Source: Desulfobacteraceae bacterium
Lineage (GTDB): Bacteria > Desulfobacterota > Desulfobacteria > Desulfobacterales > SURF-15
DNA length: 64,000 bases
NCBI GenBank assembly: GCA_003599475.1
Contig: QZKK01000232.1
Span: 8,377-72,376 of the forward strand
Reading direction: 5' to 3'
Of this stretch, positions 42,347-50,505 are shown in pieces. The position numbers and the translations under genes are program-made. The notes below the pieces were generated by a model, which was not told the DNA's origin, did no database searches, and saw only the letters and a list, made by a program, of their open reading frames with translations. Numbering within the stretch: position 1 is the first letter of the stretch; each line of letters starts with the position of its first letter.

Positions 42347-42814
42347 ATGAACCATCTGGAAAAGCGGCCCTCATGGGATGCCTATTTCATGGACATTACC
42401 GAGCGGGTCGCCACCCGTTCCACCTGTCTCCGGCGTGCCGTGGGCGCAATCCTCGTCAAGGAAAGGCGGATCCTGACCACCGGCTATAACGGTGCTCCAA
42501 GCAACGTATCCCATTGCCTGCAGGCCGGCTGTCTGAGGGAGCAACTCAAGGTCGCCTCCGGAGAGCGCCACGAATTGTGCCGGGGAATTCATGCCGAGCA
42601 GAATGCCATCGTCCAGGCGGCGCTTCACGGTGTTTCCATCAAGGGCTCGACCCTCTATTGCACGAACCTTCCCTGTTCCATCTGCGCCAAGATGATCATC
42701 AATGCCGGAATCGAAAGGATCATCTTCCGGTCTGGATACGCCGACCCGTTGTCCGAACAGATGTTGGCTGAAGCCCGGGTGGAGCTGATCCAGTACAAGG
42801 AGCAAGGCTCATGA
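42347..42814 (+). CDS. dCMP/deoxycytidylate deaminase (ComEB-like)
   Basis: 155 residues. Zinc-dependent deaminase motif [14 protein letters not shown] with the catalytic Glu, and [15 protein letters not shown] with two Cys ligands. The N-terminal [19 protein letters not shown] and [17 protein letters not shown] are typical of dCMP deaminases, which make dUMP for thymidylate synthesis. GGAGG lies 11 nt upstream. It overlaps nrdR by four bases, linking nucleotide salvage to ribonucleotide-reductase control. Confidence 0.92.
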   Translation: MNHLEKRPSWDAYFMDITERVATRSTCLRRAVGAILVKERRILTTGYNGAPSNVSHCLQAGCLREQLKVASGERHELCRGIHAEQNAIVQAALHGVSIKGSTLYCTNLPCSICAKMIINAGIERIIFRSGYADPLSEQMLAEARVELIQYKEQGS

Positions 42815-43272
42815 AGTGCCCTTTTTGCAGCGAGATCGACAACAAAGTGATCGATTCCCGGCTCAGCAAGGACGCGAGCGTCATCCGTCGCAGGCGCGAA
42901 TGCCTGTCCTGCACCCGGCGCTTCACCACCTATGAACAGATCGAAGAGATCCCGATCATGATCGTCAAAAAAGACGGCCGGCGGGAGGTTTTCAACCGCG
43001 ACAAGGTGCGTTCGGGGATGCAGAAGGCGTGTGAAAAAAGAAACATCAGCATGAATGTCATCGAAGAGTTCATCGATGAACTGGAGAGGGACTTGAGAGA
43101 AGACGAGGAGAAGGAGATCCCCTCTCATGTCATCGGTGAAAAGATTATGGAAAAGCTGCACGACATCGACGACGTGGCCTATGTCCGGTTCGCTTCGGTC
43201 TATCGGGAATTCAAACATGTAAACGATTTTGTGGCGGAGCTGAAAACGCTCCTGAGCAAAGAAGGCTCCTGA
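42811..43272 (+). CDS. nrdR: Transcriptional repressor NrdR
   Basis: 153 residues. Zinc ribbon [16 protein letters not shown] ... [13 protein letters not shown], then an ATP-cone domain ([19 protein letters not shown]). It represses ribonucleotide reductase genes when dATP is high. Starts within the deaminase stop (ATGA), so it is translationally coupled. nrdR next to ribD is a common arrangement. Confidence 0.96.
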   Translation: MKCPFCSEIDNKVIDSRLSKDASVIRRRRECLSCTRRFTTYEQIEEIPIMIVKKDGRREVFNRDKVRSGMQKACEKRNISMNVIEEFIDELERDLREDEEKEIPSHVIGEKIMEKLHDIDDVAYVRFASVYREFKHVNDFVAELKTLLSKEGS

Positions 43273-43279
43273 CCGCTCA

Positions 43280-43361
43280 GCCACAAAGGCCTCAAGCCAC
43301 AAACAGCAGCCTTCTTTTCTTCTCGTCTTCTTTCCGCCTCCGTGTCTTTGCGGCATCTAAA
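43280..43361. repeat. Inverted 'CCACAAAGGC' word repeat
   Basis: Left CCACAAAGGCCTCAAGCCAC and right CCGTGTCTTTGCGGCATC, partly reverse complementary, in the gap nrdR-ribD. Family as at 23.4 and 48.3 kb. It reaches to within 8 nt of the ribD start and may have replaced its original binding site. Confidence 0.55.
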
Positions 43362-43368
43362 GTTTCAG

Positions 43369-44466
43369 ATGAACCATTCCTCTTACATGAAAATCGCCCT
43401 GTCTCTGGCGGAAAACGGCCGGGGGTACACATCGCCCAATCCGATGGTCGGTGCCCTCGTCGTCAAAGACGGCCGGATCGTAGGAAAAGGCTTTCACAGG
43501 GCTGCCGGCAAAGCGCACGCCGAAGTCGAGGCGATCGAAAGCGCCGGGTCGGAAGCGGCGGGCGCGACCCTTTACGTCACCCTCGAACCGTGCAATCACA
43601 CGGGACGGACGCCTCCCTGTACGGAAAAAATATTGGCCTCCGGCATCCGCAGCGTCGTTTCTGCGATGAAGGACCCCAATCCCAATGTCAAGGGCGGGGG
43701 GCTCCAATACCTGAAGCAGAAGGGGATCGCCGTATCCGTCGGCGTCTGCCGGGCGGCGGCGGAAAAGCTGAACGAAGCCTATATCAAATATGTAAAGACA
43801 GGAACCCCATTTGTCATCTTGAAGTGCGCCGCCACCCTCGACGGCCAGGTGGCCACCCGGTCCGGAGATGCAGAATGGGTGAGCGGGCCGGAGTCGAGAG
43901 CCTATGTCCACAGGCAGCGGCACGCTGCGGATGCGATCCTGGTTGGAATCGGAACGGTCCGCGCCGACAACCCGGCGCTGACCACCCGCATCGAGGGGGG
44001 CGGGGGCTGCGACCCCATCCGGATCGTTCTGGACACGCATCTGTCGATTGCCGAAGATGCGCAAGTGTTGCGGGTGCGGTCCGATTCTGGTAGTATCATC
44101 GTTTCCGGGCCTTCCATACCCGAGGAAAAAAGAGCCCGAATGGAAAAAAAAGGCATCAGGGTCCTTCAATCCCCTCTAAAAGAAGGTAAGATCGACCTGA
44201 TCCCGCTCATGAATGCGCTGGGCGCCATGGAAATTACATGCCTCCTGATCGAAGGGGGCGGGAAGGTCATCGCGTCCGCATTGACATCCGGAATCGTCGA
44301 TAAGGTATTATTTTTCTATGCGCCGAAACTATCCGGTGGAAACGACGGGGTCGCCATTTCGGTGGGCAGGGGTGCTGCGACCATGGCCGATTGCATTCCG
44401 CTGAAAAAATTGCGGGTCAAACGGTTCGGAAGCGATGTGCTGATCGAAGGATACATCAAGAAATGA
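43369..44466 (+). CDS. ribD: Bifunctional pyrimidine deaminase/reductase RibD
   Basis: About 365 residues. The N-terminal deaminase has HAEVEAIESAG and VTLEPCNHTGRTPPCTEKIL (zinc ligands His, Cys, Cys); the C-terminal reductase has VILKCAATLDGQVATRSGDA and LLIEGGGKVIASAL. It performs steps two and three of riboflavin synthesis from GTP. The start MNHSSYMKIAL was chosen by family alignment; no good ribosome-binding site is visible because an intergenic repeat lies directly upstream. Confidence 0.95.
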   Translation: MNHSSYMKIALSLAENGRGYTSPNPMVGALVVKDGRIVGKGFHRAAGKAHAEVEAIESAGSEAAGATLYVTLEPCNHTGRTPPCTEKILASGIRSVVSAMKDPNPNVKGGGLQYLKQKGIAVSVGVCRAAAEKLNEAYIKYVKTGTPFVILKCAATLDGQVATRSGDAEWVSGPESRAYVHRQRHAADAILVGIGTVRADNPALTTRIEGGGGCDPIRIVLDTHLSIAEDAQVLRVRSDSGSIIVSGPSIPEEKRARMEKKGIRVLQSPLKEGKIDLIPLMNALGAMEITCLLIEGGGKVIASALTSGIVDKVLFFYAPKLSGGNDGVAISVGRGAATMADCIPLKKLRVKRFGSDVLIEGYIKK

Positions 44467-44506
44467 CCCAAGTGAACTTAAGGCGCCAAAACAATTAAAT
44501 TTCTTG

Positions 44507-44560
44507 GAAATGAGCGAAAATGCATTACTTTAATACATTCCAGGCATTTTCGCTCATTTC
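44507..44560. promoter_or_regulatory. Perfect 17-bp hairpin between ribD and ribE
   Basis: GAAATGAGCGAAAATGC and GCATTTTCGCTCATTTC are perfect reverse complements separated by 20 nt. The 3' arm ends 21 nt before the ribE ATG. No T-run follows, so it is not a standard terminator, and no FMN-riboswitch core is seen. It may modulate ribE expression or stabilise the processed transcript. Confidence 0.6.
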
Positions 44561-44581
44561 GGGCATCTCAGGCTTTTCTTT

Positions 44582-45232
44582 ATGTTTACAGGAATCATCG
44601 AAGGCCTCGGCACCCTGTCCGGAATCCGTCCCGTCGGACAGGGACGCCGGTTGGCGATCGCTTCGGACTTTTCGATAGAGGATTCGGAGGTCGGGGAGAG
44701 CATCTCTGTCAACGGCGCCTGTCTTACGGCTGTATCGATTTCCGGCCCCCGTTTCGAAGCGGACGTCTCTCCCGAGACCCTGGCAAAGACCACCTTCGGG
44801 AGGGCCGGGATCGGAGACCGGCTTAATCTGGAGCGGGCGCTCCGGTTTTCGGACCGGCTCGGCGGGCACATGGTCACGGGGCATATCGACGGGATCGGTA
44901 CGATCCTTCGTAAAGAACCTCTGGACAACGCCGTCATCCTCGCGATCGAGCTCGATGCATCCGTTGCCCGGTACCTGATCCCGAAGGGTTCGGTCGCCGT
45001 AGACGGAGTCAGCCTTACGGTCAACAAGCGTTGGGAAACCGGCTTTGAAGTGAGCATCATTCCGCACACCTTGAAAATGACGACCCTTCAGTTCAAAGGA
45101 CGCGGAAACGTCGTAAATATCGAGACCGATATGATCGGCAAATACGTCGAGCGCTTTCTCAAAGGAGACCCCGGAGAGAGCCGCTCTTCGCGCATCGACA
45201 TGGAGTTTCTGGGCAGAACGGGATTTTTGTAA
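44582..45232 (+). CDS. ribE: Riboflavin synthase alpha chain
   Basis: 216 residues with the internal duplication typical of the enzyme: MFTGIIEGLGTLSGI and SISVNGACLTAVSI in the first half, HMVTGHIDGIGTI and VAVDGVSLTVNKRW in the second. It dismutates two lumazines to riboflavin. The binding site is weak (CAGG). Lies between ribD and ribBA in pathway order. Confidence 0.95.
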   Translation: MFTGIIEGLGTLSGIRPVGQGRRLAIASDFSIEDSEVGESISVNGACLTAVSISGPRFEADVSPETLAKTTFGRAGIGDRLNLERALRFSDRLGGHMVTGHIDGIGTILRKEPLDNAVILAIELDASVARYLIPKGSVAVDGVSLTVNKRWETGFEVSIIPHTLKMTTLQFKGRGNVVNIETDMIGKYVERFLKGDPGESRSSRIDMEFLGRTGFL

Positions 45233-45234
45233 AG

Positions 45235-45441
45235 ATGCTGGATTCTTGATGCTGGATATTGGATAACCGGAGTTGATTCTATGGGATCAATCCCGCCACC
45301 GGCGGGGAACGATTCGACTTACACGATACAGCCCTGCCGAGGCGGGATATCGAGTATCAAGCATCCAGCATCAAGCCCGCCCGGAGGGGCGCTGACTTGA
45401 TCATTGGAAATTCTACATTTTACATTGGACATTGAAATTGG
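45235..45441. repeat. Inverted 'GATGCTGGAT' and 'ACATTGGACATTG' word repeats
   Basis: Left GGATTCTTGATGCTGGATAT and right ATCAAGCATCCAGCATCAAG are reverse complements over about 140 nt; then TTGGAAATTCTACATTTTAC and ATTGGACATTGAAATTGG repeat the word seen at 42.1 kb. It fills the ribE-ribBA gap. Confidence 0.65.
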
Positions 45442-45457
45442 AGCATCGGTAAATATT

Positions 45458-46672
45458 ATGGGACTGATTCCTATCGAAAAGGCGATCGAAGATATCAAAG
45501 CCGGTCGATTGGTCATCCTCGTGGACGACAAAGACCGTGAAAATGAAGGCGACCTTACCGTTGCAGCCGAGGCGGTCACACCGGAAGTGATCAACTTCAT
45601 GGCGAAATACGCTAGAGGCCTCATCTGTCTCTCGCTGACCCAGGAAAAGATAGAAGCGCTCGATCTGCCAATGATGGTGGACCTGAACACCTCCCCATTC
45701 GGCACCGGGTTTACGGTCTCCATCGAGGCAAGATGCGGAGTGACCACCGGGATCTCCGCATTCGACCGGGCAACCACCATCCTTACGGCGATTCGCGACG
45801 ATGCACGGCCCATCGATCTGGTTCGGCCGGGTCACGTGTTTCCGCTGCGGGCAAAAAGCGGCGGCGTGATTGTAAGGGCCGGGCAGACCGAGGGTTCGGT
45901 GGACCTTGCCCGTCTTGCCGGAAAGAGGCCGGCGGCGGTGATCTGTGAAATCATGGATGAAGACGGATCGATGGCAAGGATGCCTGCGCTGGAAAAATTC
46001 AGCGAACAACACGGAATCGGTATCTGCACCATCGCGGACCTGATCGAATACCGGATGCGCACGGAATCTTTTGTTCGAAAATCGGCAGAAACGGTGATTC
46101 CCACATCGATTGCCGGGTCGTTTCGAGCGGCCGTCTATGAGAATGACGTAGACGATCTGCTTCACATCGCCCTGGTCAAAGGGGAGATCGACCCGGACGA
46201 ACCGATTCTGGTGCGTGTCCATTCCGAATGCCTGACCGGAGACATCTTCGGCTCGCTCCGCTGCGATTGCGGCGAGCAGCTCCACCGGGCCATGATCATG
46301 ATGGAAAAGGAAGGCAAAGGGGTTCTGCTGTACATCCGGCAGGAGGGTCGCGGCATCGGCCTCGTCAATAAACTGAAAGCCTATGCGCTCCAGGATCAGG
46401 GGCTGGATACCGTAGACGCCAACAAGGAGCTCGGCTTCAAGCCGGACCTGAGAAACTACGGGATCGGCGCTCAGATTCTCGTGGACTTGGGCGTACGAAA
46501 GATGAGGCTCATCACCAACAATCCGAAGAAGATGGTCGGCCTTCAAGGATATGGACTCAGCATCGTAGAGCAGGTGCCGATCGAAATCCCGCCGAACGAG
46601 TTCAACCGGTGCTATCTCGAATGCAAAAAGATCCGGATGGGCCACCTGCTCAACATGGAAGCCAGGGCGTAG
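45458..46672 (+). CDS. ribBA: Bifunctional DHBP synthase/GTP cyclohydrolase II
   Basis: About 404 residues. N-terminal DHBP synthase: VDDKDRENEGDLTVAAE, CLSLTQEKIEALDLP, GVTTGISAFDRATT. C-terminal GTP cyclohydrolase II: HSECLTGDIFGSLRCDCGEQ with the three zinc Cys, and IRQEGRGIGLVNKL. Supplies both precursors of the lumazine ring. The start was taken at MGLIPIEKAIED; the upstream 18 codons of the open frame come from a repeat. Confidence 0.96.
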   Translation: MGLIPIEKAIEDIKAGRLVILVDDKDRENEGDLTVAAEAVTPEVINFMAKYARGLICLSLTQEKIEALDLPMMVDLNTSPFGTGFTVSIEARCGVTTGISAFDRATTILTAIRDDARPIDLVRPGHVFPLRAKSGGVIVRAGQTEGSVDLARLAGKRPAAVICEIMDEDGSMARMPALEKFSEQHGIGICTIADLIEYRMRTESFVRKSAETVIPTSIAGSFRAAVYENDVDDLLHIALVKGEIDPDEPILVRVHSECLTGDIFGSLRCDCGEQLHRAMIMMEKEGKGVLLYIRQEGRGIGLVNKLKAYALQDQGLDTVDANKELGFKPDLRNYGIGAQILVDLGVRKMRLITNNPKKMVGLQGYGLSIVEQVPIEIPPNEFNRCYLECKKIRMGHLLNMEARA

Positions 46673-46684
46673 GAGGAGGAGAAA

Positions 46685-47158
46685 ATGCCGAAGGTTGTCG
46701 AAGGGAAGCTGCTTGCCGAGGGGAAAAAATTTTCGATCGTCATCAGCCGATTCAACGATTTCATCACCGAAAAACTGCTGTCCGGAGCGATGGACGCCCT
46801 TGTCCGATGCGGCGCCAACCCTGACGACATCGAGATCGTCAAGGTCCCGGGGGCCTTCGAAATTCCCCTGATCGCCAAAAAGATGGCCGCCAAGGCCTCC
46901 TCCCATGCAATCATCTGCCTGGGGGCGGTGATCCGCGGATCCACGCCTCATTTCGACTATGTGAGCGCGGAAGTAACCAAAGGGGTGGCGCTTGCGGGCC
47001 TTGAGTCCGGAGTGCCTGTCATTTTCGGGATTCTTACCACCGATACCATCGAGCAGGCCATCGAACGCGCCGGAACAAAATCGGGAAACAAAGGCTGGTC
47101 GGCTGCCATCTCGGCGGTTGAAATGGCCAATCTGATCGAGGCCATCGATCATCGATAA
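46685..47158 (+). CDS. ribH: 6,7-dimethyl-8-ribityllumazine synthase
   Basis: 157 residues. [55 protein letters not shown] with the catalytic His, and [19 protein letters not shown]. Forms the icosahedral or pentameric enzyme joining the two riboflavin precursors. GGAGGAGG directly before the ATG. 12 nt after ribBA. Confidence 0.97.
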   Translation: MPKVVEGKLLAEGKKFSIVISRFNDFITEKLLSGAMDALVRCGANPDDIEIVKVPGAFEIPLIAKKMAAKASSHAIICLGAVIRGSTPHFDYVSAEVTKGVALAGLESGVPVIFGILTTDTIEQAIERAGTKSGNKGWSAAISAVEMANLIEAIDHR

Positions 47159-47177
47159 AACAGGTCGGCTTTCAACC

Positions 47178-47675
47178 ATGGGCAACCGTCGAAAAGCGCG
47201 AGAGCTCGCCATGCAGGCTCTCTTTTATATGGATACCCGGGAGGGCGATCCCGGGGAGATGCTGGATCTTTACTGCCGGTGCTTCCCCATTCCGAAAAAA
47301 TCTTTCCCTCTTTTCATGAAGCTTGTTCAGGGTGTCATGATCTGCAGGGACCGAATCGATTCGATCATCGAAAGCCAATCCAGCAACTGGAAAATCAGCC
47401 GGATGCCCTGTGTCGACCGGAACGTCATGCGGATCGCCGTCTACGAGCTGATCTGCTGTGAAGACATTCCGGCCAAGGTATCCATCAATGAGGCCATCGA
47501 CATCGGAAAAAAGTTCGGTACGGATGACTCCGGGGCCTTTATTAACGGAATCCTCGACAGCATCCGAATCGGAATCGATCAGGGTCGGATTCTGAAGTCC
47601 GGAAGCGAATTTGTGTTTGAAAAAGAGCCGACTGAAGACGAGACGAAGGCGCTGCGCGAAGAGGAGGAACATTGA
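47178..47675 (+). CDS. nusB: Transcription antitermination factor NusB
   Basis: 165 residues, slightly long. RKARELAMQALFYMDTREGD at the start, RNVMRIAVYELICCEDIPAK and SINEAIDIGKKFGTDDSGAFINGILD in the second half are NusB signatures. It binds boxA RNA with NusE in rRNA antitermination. ribH-nusB adjacency is a widespread gene order. The C-terminal 25 residues are extra and charged. Confidence 0.95.
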   Translation: MGNRRKARELAMQALFYMDTREGDPGEMLDLYCRCFPIPKKSFPLFMKLVQGVMICRDRIDSIIESQSSNWKISRMPCVDRNVMRIAVYELICCEDIPAKVSINEAIDIGKKFGTDDSGAFINGILDSIRIGIDQGRILKSGSEFVFEKEPTEDETKALREEEEH

Positions 47676-48304
47676 TCATTAAAACGCTTGCGGTCGGCCC
47701 GATCATGGCCAACTGTTTCATCGTGGGATGTGAAGCAACCGGTTCGGCGGCGGTCATCGATCCGGGGGACGAAACCGACCGGATCCTGCGCTCCCTGTCG
47801 GAGTCTGGTTTGAATCTTTCCTGTATTATCAACACCCACGGCCATTTCGACCATGTAGGGGGAAACCGCAGGATGAAAGAGGCAACCGGCGCAGAATTGA
47901 TCATCCATGCCCGGGATGTCCCGATGCTCGACAGGTTGTCGGCCAGTGCGGCTGCATGGGGTTTTTCTGCGGAAAACTCCCCCCCGCCGGATCGAACGGT
48001 GGATCAGGGGGATACCATCTCTTTTGGAGAAATCACCTTCGGCGTCATCCACACGCCGGGGCATACGCCCGGCGGAATATCTCTCCACACCGCCGAAGCC
48101 GTTTTCGTCGGTGATACCCTTTTTTCCGGGTCCATCGGGAGAACCGATTTTCCGGGGGGAGACTACGAAGCGCTGATCGCCAGCGTTCGGAACAAGCTGT
48201 TTGCTCTGGGAGATGAGGTCCGCGTCCTCAGCGGTCACGGGCCGGAGACGACCATCGGCCGGGAGAAACAGCGCCGATACAATCCTTTCGTCGGGTTCCT
48301 GTAA
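47672..48304 (+). CDS. MBL-fold hydrolase, glyoxalase II-like
   Basis: 210 residues from a TTG overlapping the nusB stop, with GAGGAGG upstream. Zinc motif INTHGHFDHVGGNRRMKEA (HxHxDH), HTPGHTPGGISLHT, VGDTLFSGSIGRTDFPGG and SGHGPETTIG match the COG0491 hydroxyacylglutathione-hydrolase-like proteins of this size. It would hydrolyse a thioester; substrate unproven. Translationally coupled to nusB. Confidence 0.9.
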   Translation: MIIKTLAVGPIMANCFIVGCEATGSAAVIDPGDETDRILRSLSESGLNLSCIINTHGHFDHVGGNRRMKEATGAELIIHARDVPMLDRLSASAAAWGFSAENSPPPDRTVDQGDTISFGEITFGVIHTPGHTPGGISLHTAEAVFVGDTLFSGSIGRTDFPGGDYEALIASVRNKLFALGDEVRVLSGHGPETTIGREKQRRYNPFVGFL

Positions 48305-48314
48305 AGAAGAAATC

Positions 48315-48382
48315 TGCCACCAAGGCACAAAGAAGGTAATCGATTTTGGGTTTTCCCTTTGTGTCTTCGTGTCTCTGTGGCG
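48315..48382. repeat. Inverted 'CCACCAAGGCACAAAG' word repeat
   Basis: Left GCCACCAAGGCACAAAGAAG, right CTTTGTGTCTTCGTGTCTCT followed by GTGGC; clear imperfect hairpin with a loop of about 24 nt. Lies between convergent genes, where it could act as a bidirectional stop. Confidence 0.7.
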
Positions 48383-48401
48383 AGCCGTTCACTCCAAACG
48401 T

Positions 48402-48836
48402 TTAGAACGCCCCCAACTGGCAGGGCTTGATCTTGATTCCCATTCCTTCGACGATACCGCTGATAGACATCTTCGACAGGCCGAAACGGGCGGCGATCTC
48501 CCAGGCGGCCTTGCAGGGGAGCCGATCCCGAATCAGGGCCTCCCTGACCGCGGCTTCAAGATCCGGATGCTGCGACGGCTTTGCCTTAACGATCTTTTTT
48601 TCCGGCTCGTATCCGAACAATCCAAGCTGGCATTTTACCAGTCTGTATCCGGTCAAATCCGCCGTTTTGCCGACCGCTGCGGGGGAGGCGTCCAGATCGG
48701 ATGCGATTTTGAATGCGACGGCACAGGGGAGGTGAAGGTCTTTTGTCCTCCGCCGGATCTCCCTTTCGATGGCGGCATCCGGGCGATCTCCGGCTGCATG
48801 TTTTTCAGATAAACCTTTTCCCAGAGTGGTTGTCAT
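48402..48836 (-). CDS. Conserved hypothetical with internal duplication
   Basis: 144 residues made of two similar halves. Half one: LPCAVAFKIASDLDASPAAV then YRLVKCQLGLFGY. Half two: LPCKAAWEIAARFGLSKMSI then IKIKPCQLGAF. Each half has an LPC motif, a helix-turn-helix-like stretch and a terminal (K/P)CQLGxF with Cys. This may be a tandem DNA-binding or metal-binding unit. I recall similar proteins in Desulfobacterota and Firmicutes without function. AAAGGAG precedes the ATG, which overlaps the stop of a possible small upstream frame. Confidence 0.75.
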   Translation of the reverse strand: MTTTLGKGLSEKHAAGDRPDAAIEREIRRRTKDLHLPCAVAFKIASDLDASPAAVGKTADLTGYRLVKCQLGLFGYEPEKKIVKAKPSQHPDLEAAVREALIRDRLPCKAAWEIAARFGLSKMSISGIVEGMGIKIKPCQLGAF

Positions 48837-48991
48837 GGCGCTTCTCCTTTCGTATCGGATGATTTTATACTTGATTTTCCGATCCTTTTCAACACACAGT
48901 CAAGCAATCCTTCCCCCTTTGAAGATTTGAACGGAAGACATTCTTTGACCTCCGGGATCGGGGCCGGGATGGAGCCCGGATGGGGTTTCAT
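48833..48991 (-). CDS. Possible small protein coupled to the duplicated hypothetical
   Basis: 52 codons from ATG (MKPHPGSIPAPIPEVKECLP) to a TGA that overlaps the next ATG (ATGA). The overlap suggests real translational coupling, but no binding site is seen at the start and no relative is recognised. The frame extends upstream to a TTG at 49039. Confidence 0.3.
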   Translation of the reverse strand: MKPHPGSIPAPIPEVKECLPFKSSKGEGLLDCVLKRIGKSSIKSSDTKGEAP

Positions 48992-49140
48992 ATTGAATAA
49001 ACAGATCCGGTCTGCTACTCTATGGATATCTTTCTTCAAATAAAAGAGATATTTGCCCGAGGAGGGCGCCTGCAGGTCCGTAAATTTCGATTTCGACCTC
49101 CCCGCAGGTGCTCCCCAAGGGTTGCCATCGATGAACCACG

Positions 49141-50256
49141 ATGAATCGGAAACGCAGAAAAACTCGCCCGATTATGGTCGGAGACGTTCGGATCGGCGGC
49201 GGCGCGCCCGTTGCCGTCCAGTCGATGACCAATACCTTTACCCAGGATGCGGCCGCAACCATCCGGCAGATCCACACGCTGGAAAACGCCGGGTGTGAGA
49301 TCATCCGGGTTGCCGTTCCGGATTCGGAGGCGGCGGCGGCCCTCCCGGCCATCAAGGAACAGATTTCCATCCCCTTGATCGCCGATATCCATTTCGATTA
49401 CCGGCTGGCGATTGCAGCCGCCCGGGCGGGTGCCGACGCTTTGAGAATCAATCCGGGTAACATCGGCGGGGTAAAAAAGATCAAGGCGGTCATCGACGCG
49501 GCCAGGGATATGAATGTCTCCATCCGGATCGGGGTTAACTCCGGCTCCCTGGAAAAGGATCTCCTGAAAAAGCATGGAGAAGCCAGCGCCGAGGCCATGG
49601 TCGAAAGTGCGATGCGGCATATCGAATTCTTCCGATCCCTCGATTTTCAAAACCTGAAGGTCTCCATCAAGGCATCGGATGTTCCGCGGACTGTCGCGGC
49701 CTACCGCCGGCTTTCAAAGGAAACCGATCTTCCGCTTCATGTAGGGGTTACGGAGGCAGGCGGCCTGTATGCAGGAATCGTCAAGTCGGCCCTGGGAATC
49801 GGAATGCTCCTTTCCGAGGGAATCGGCGACACGCTGAGGGTGTCTCTTACCCGCGATCCCGTCGAAGAAGTGCGCGTCGGCTATGAAATTCTCAAAGCGC
49901 TGAATCTTCGCCGGAAGGGTCCGGAAATCATCTCCTGCCCGACTTGCGGGCGCTGCAACATCGATCTTTTCGGGATCGCGGAGCAGGTGGAAAAGGCCGT
50001 CCTGACCATCCCGCACCCGATCAAGATCGCGATCATGGGGTGTGTGGTAAACGGTCCCGGAGAAGCTCGGGAGGCCGATATCGGCATCGCCGGCGGAGAC
50101 GGAGTCGGCATTCTGTTCAAGAAGGGAAAAGTCGTCAGAAAATTCCCTCAGGAAAGACTCGTCGAGGTGCTGCTGAAGGAGATTCAGGACTGGGTAGAGC
50201 CGGAGGGCGGGAGAGAAGATGAGAAGTTGAGATGGCGGAGATCAGGAGGCGAGTGA
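49141..50256 (+). CDS. ispG: 4-hydroxy-3-methylbut-2-enyl diphosphate synthase
   Basis: 371 residues. TIM-barrel part: VGDVRIGGGAPVAVQSMTNT, PLIADIHFDYRLAIAA, LRINPGNIGG. Iron-sulfur part: ISCPTCGRCNID and MGCVVNGPGEAREADIGIAGG with the three Cys. Penultimate-stage enzyme of the MEP isoprenoid pathway. Binding site weak. The C-terminal GREDEKLRWRRSGGE is extra and is coded by the start of a purine-rich repeat, so the original stop may have been lost. Confidence 0.96.
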   Translation: MNRKRRKTRPIMVGDVRIGGGAPVAVQSMTNTFTQDAAATIRQIHTLENAGCEIIRVAVPDSEAAAALPAIKEQISIPLIADIHFDYRLAIAAARAGADALRINPGNIGGVKKIKAVIDAARDMNVSIRIGVNSGSLEKDLLKKHGEASAEAMVESAMRHIEFFRSLDFQNLKVSIKASDVPRTVAAYRRLSKETDLPLHVGVTEAGGLYAGIVKSALGIGMLLSEGIGDTLRVSLTRDPVEEVRVGYEILKALNLRRKGPEIISCPTCGRCNIDLFGIAEQVEKAVLTIPHPIKIAIMGCVVNGPGEAREADIGIAGGDGVGILFKKGKVVRKFPQERLVEVLLKEIQDWVEPEGGREDEKLRWRRSGGE

Positions 50257-50420
50257 GCAGAGTCGGAAGTCGGAGATCAGAAGTCAGCGGGCGGCAGTCG
50301 GAAAGGGAAGAAGGGGAGTGCCGGACGACAGATGACAGACGACGGATAACAGAGGGCAGTAGGCGGAAGCCGGAAGTGAAAGAAGTTTAGAAGTTAAGAA
50401 GGTGAGAAGTTTAGTCACGA
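50252..50420. repeat. Purine-rich 'GGAAGTCGGAG' word repeat
   Basis: Words such as GTCGGAAGTCGGAGATCAGA, GACAGATGACAGACGACGGA and AGAAGTTTAGAAGTTAAGAA succeed one another between ispG and proS. Strongly purine-biased on the plus strand. It extends the ispG reading frame. Confidence 0.55.
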
Positions 50421-50505
50421 ACCTTTCTCTTCAATAATCAATAACCATACACAACAGCAGGAACCCGGAAAGGGCAGAAAGAAGGAAAGGGGGAAAGAGG
50501 AATCC

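Noticed and set aside
44467..44581. FMN riboswitch upstream of ribE
   Set aside because: None of the conserved FMN-element core is present; there is only a simple hairpin, and the region lies inside the operon.
45413..47212. 599-codon open frame antisense to ribBA and ribH
   Set aside because: It lies opposite two well-conserved enzymes with clear motifs; its translation has no recognisable domain and reflects codon bias of the real genes.
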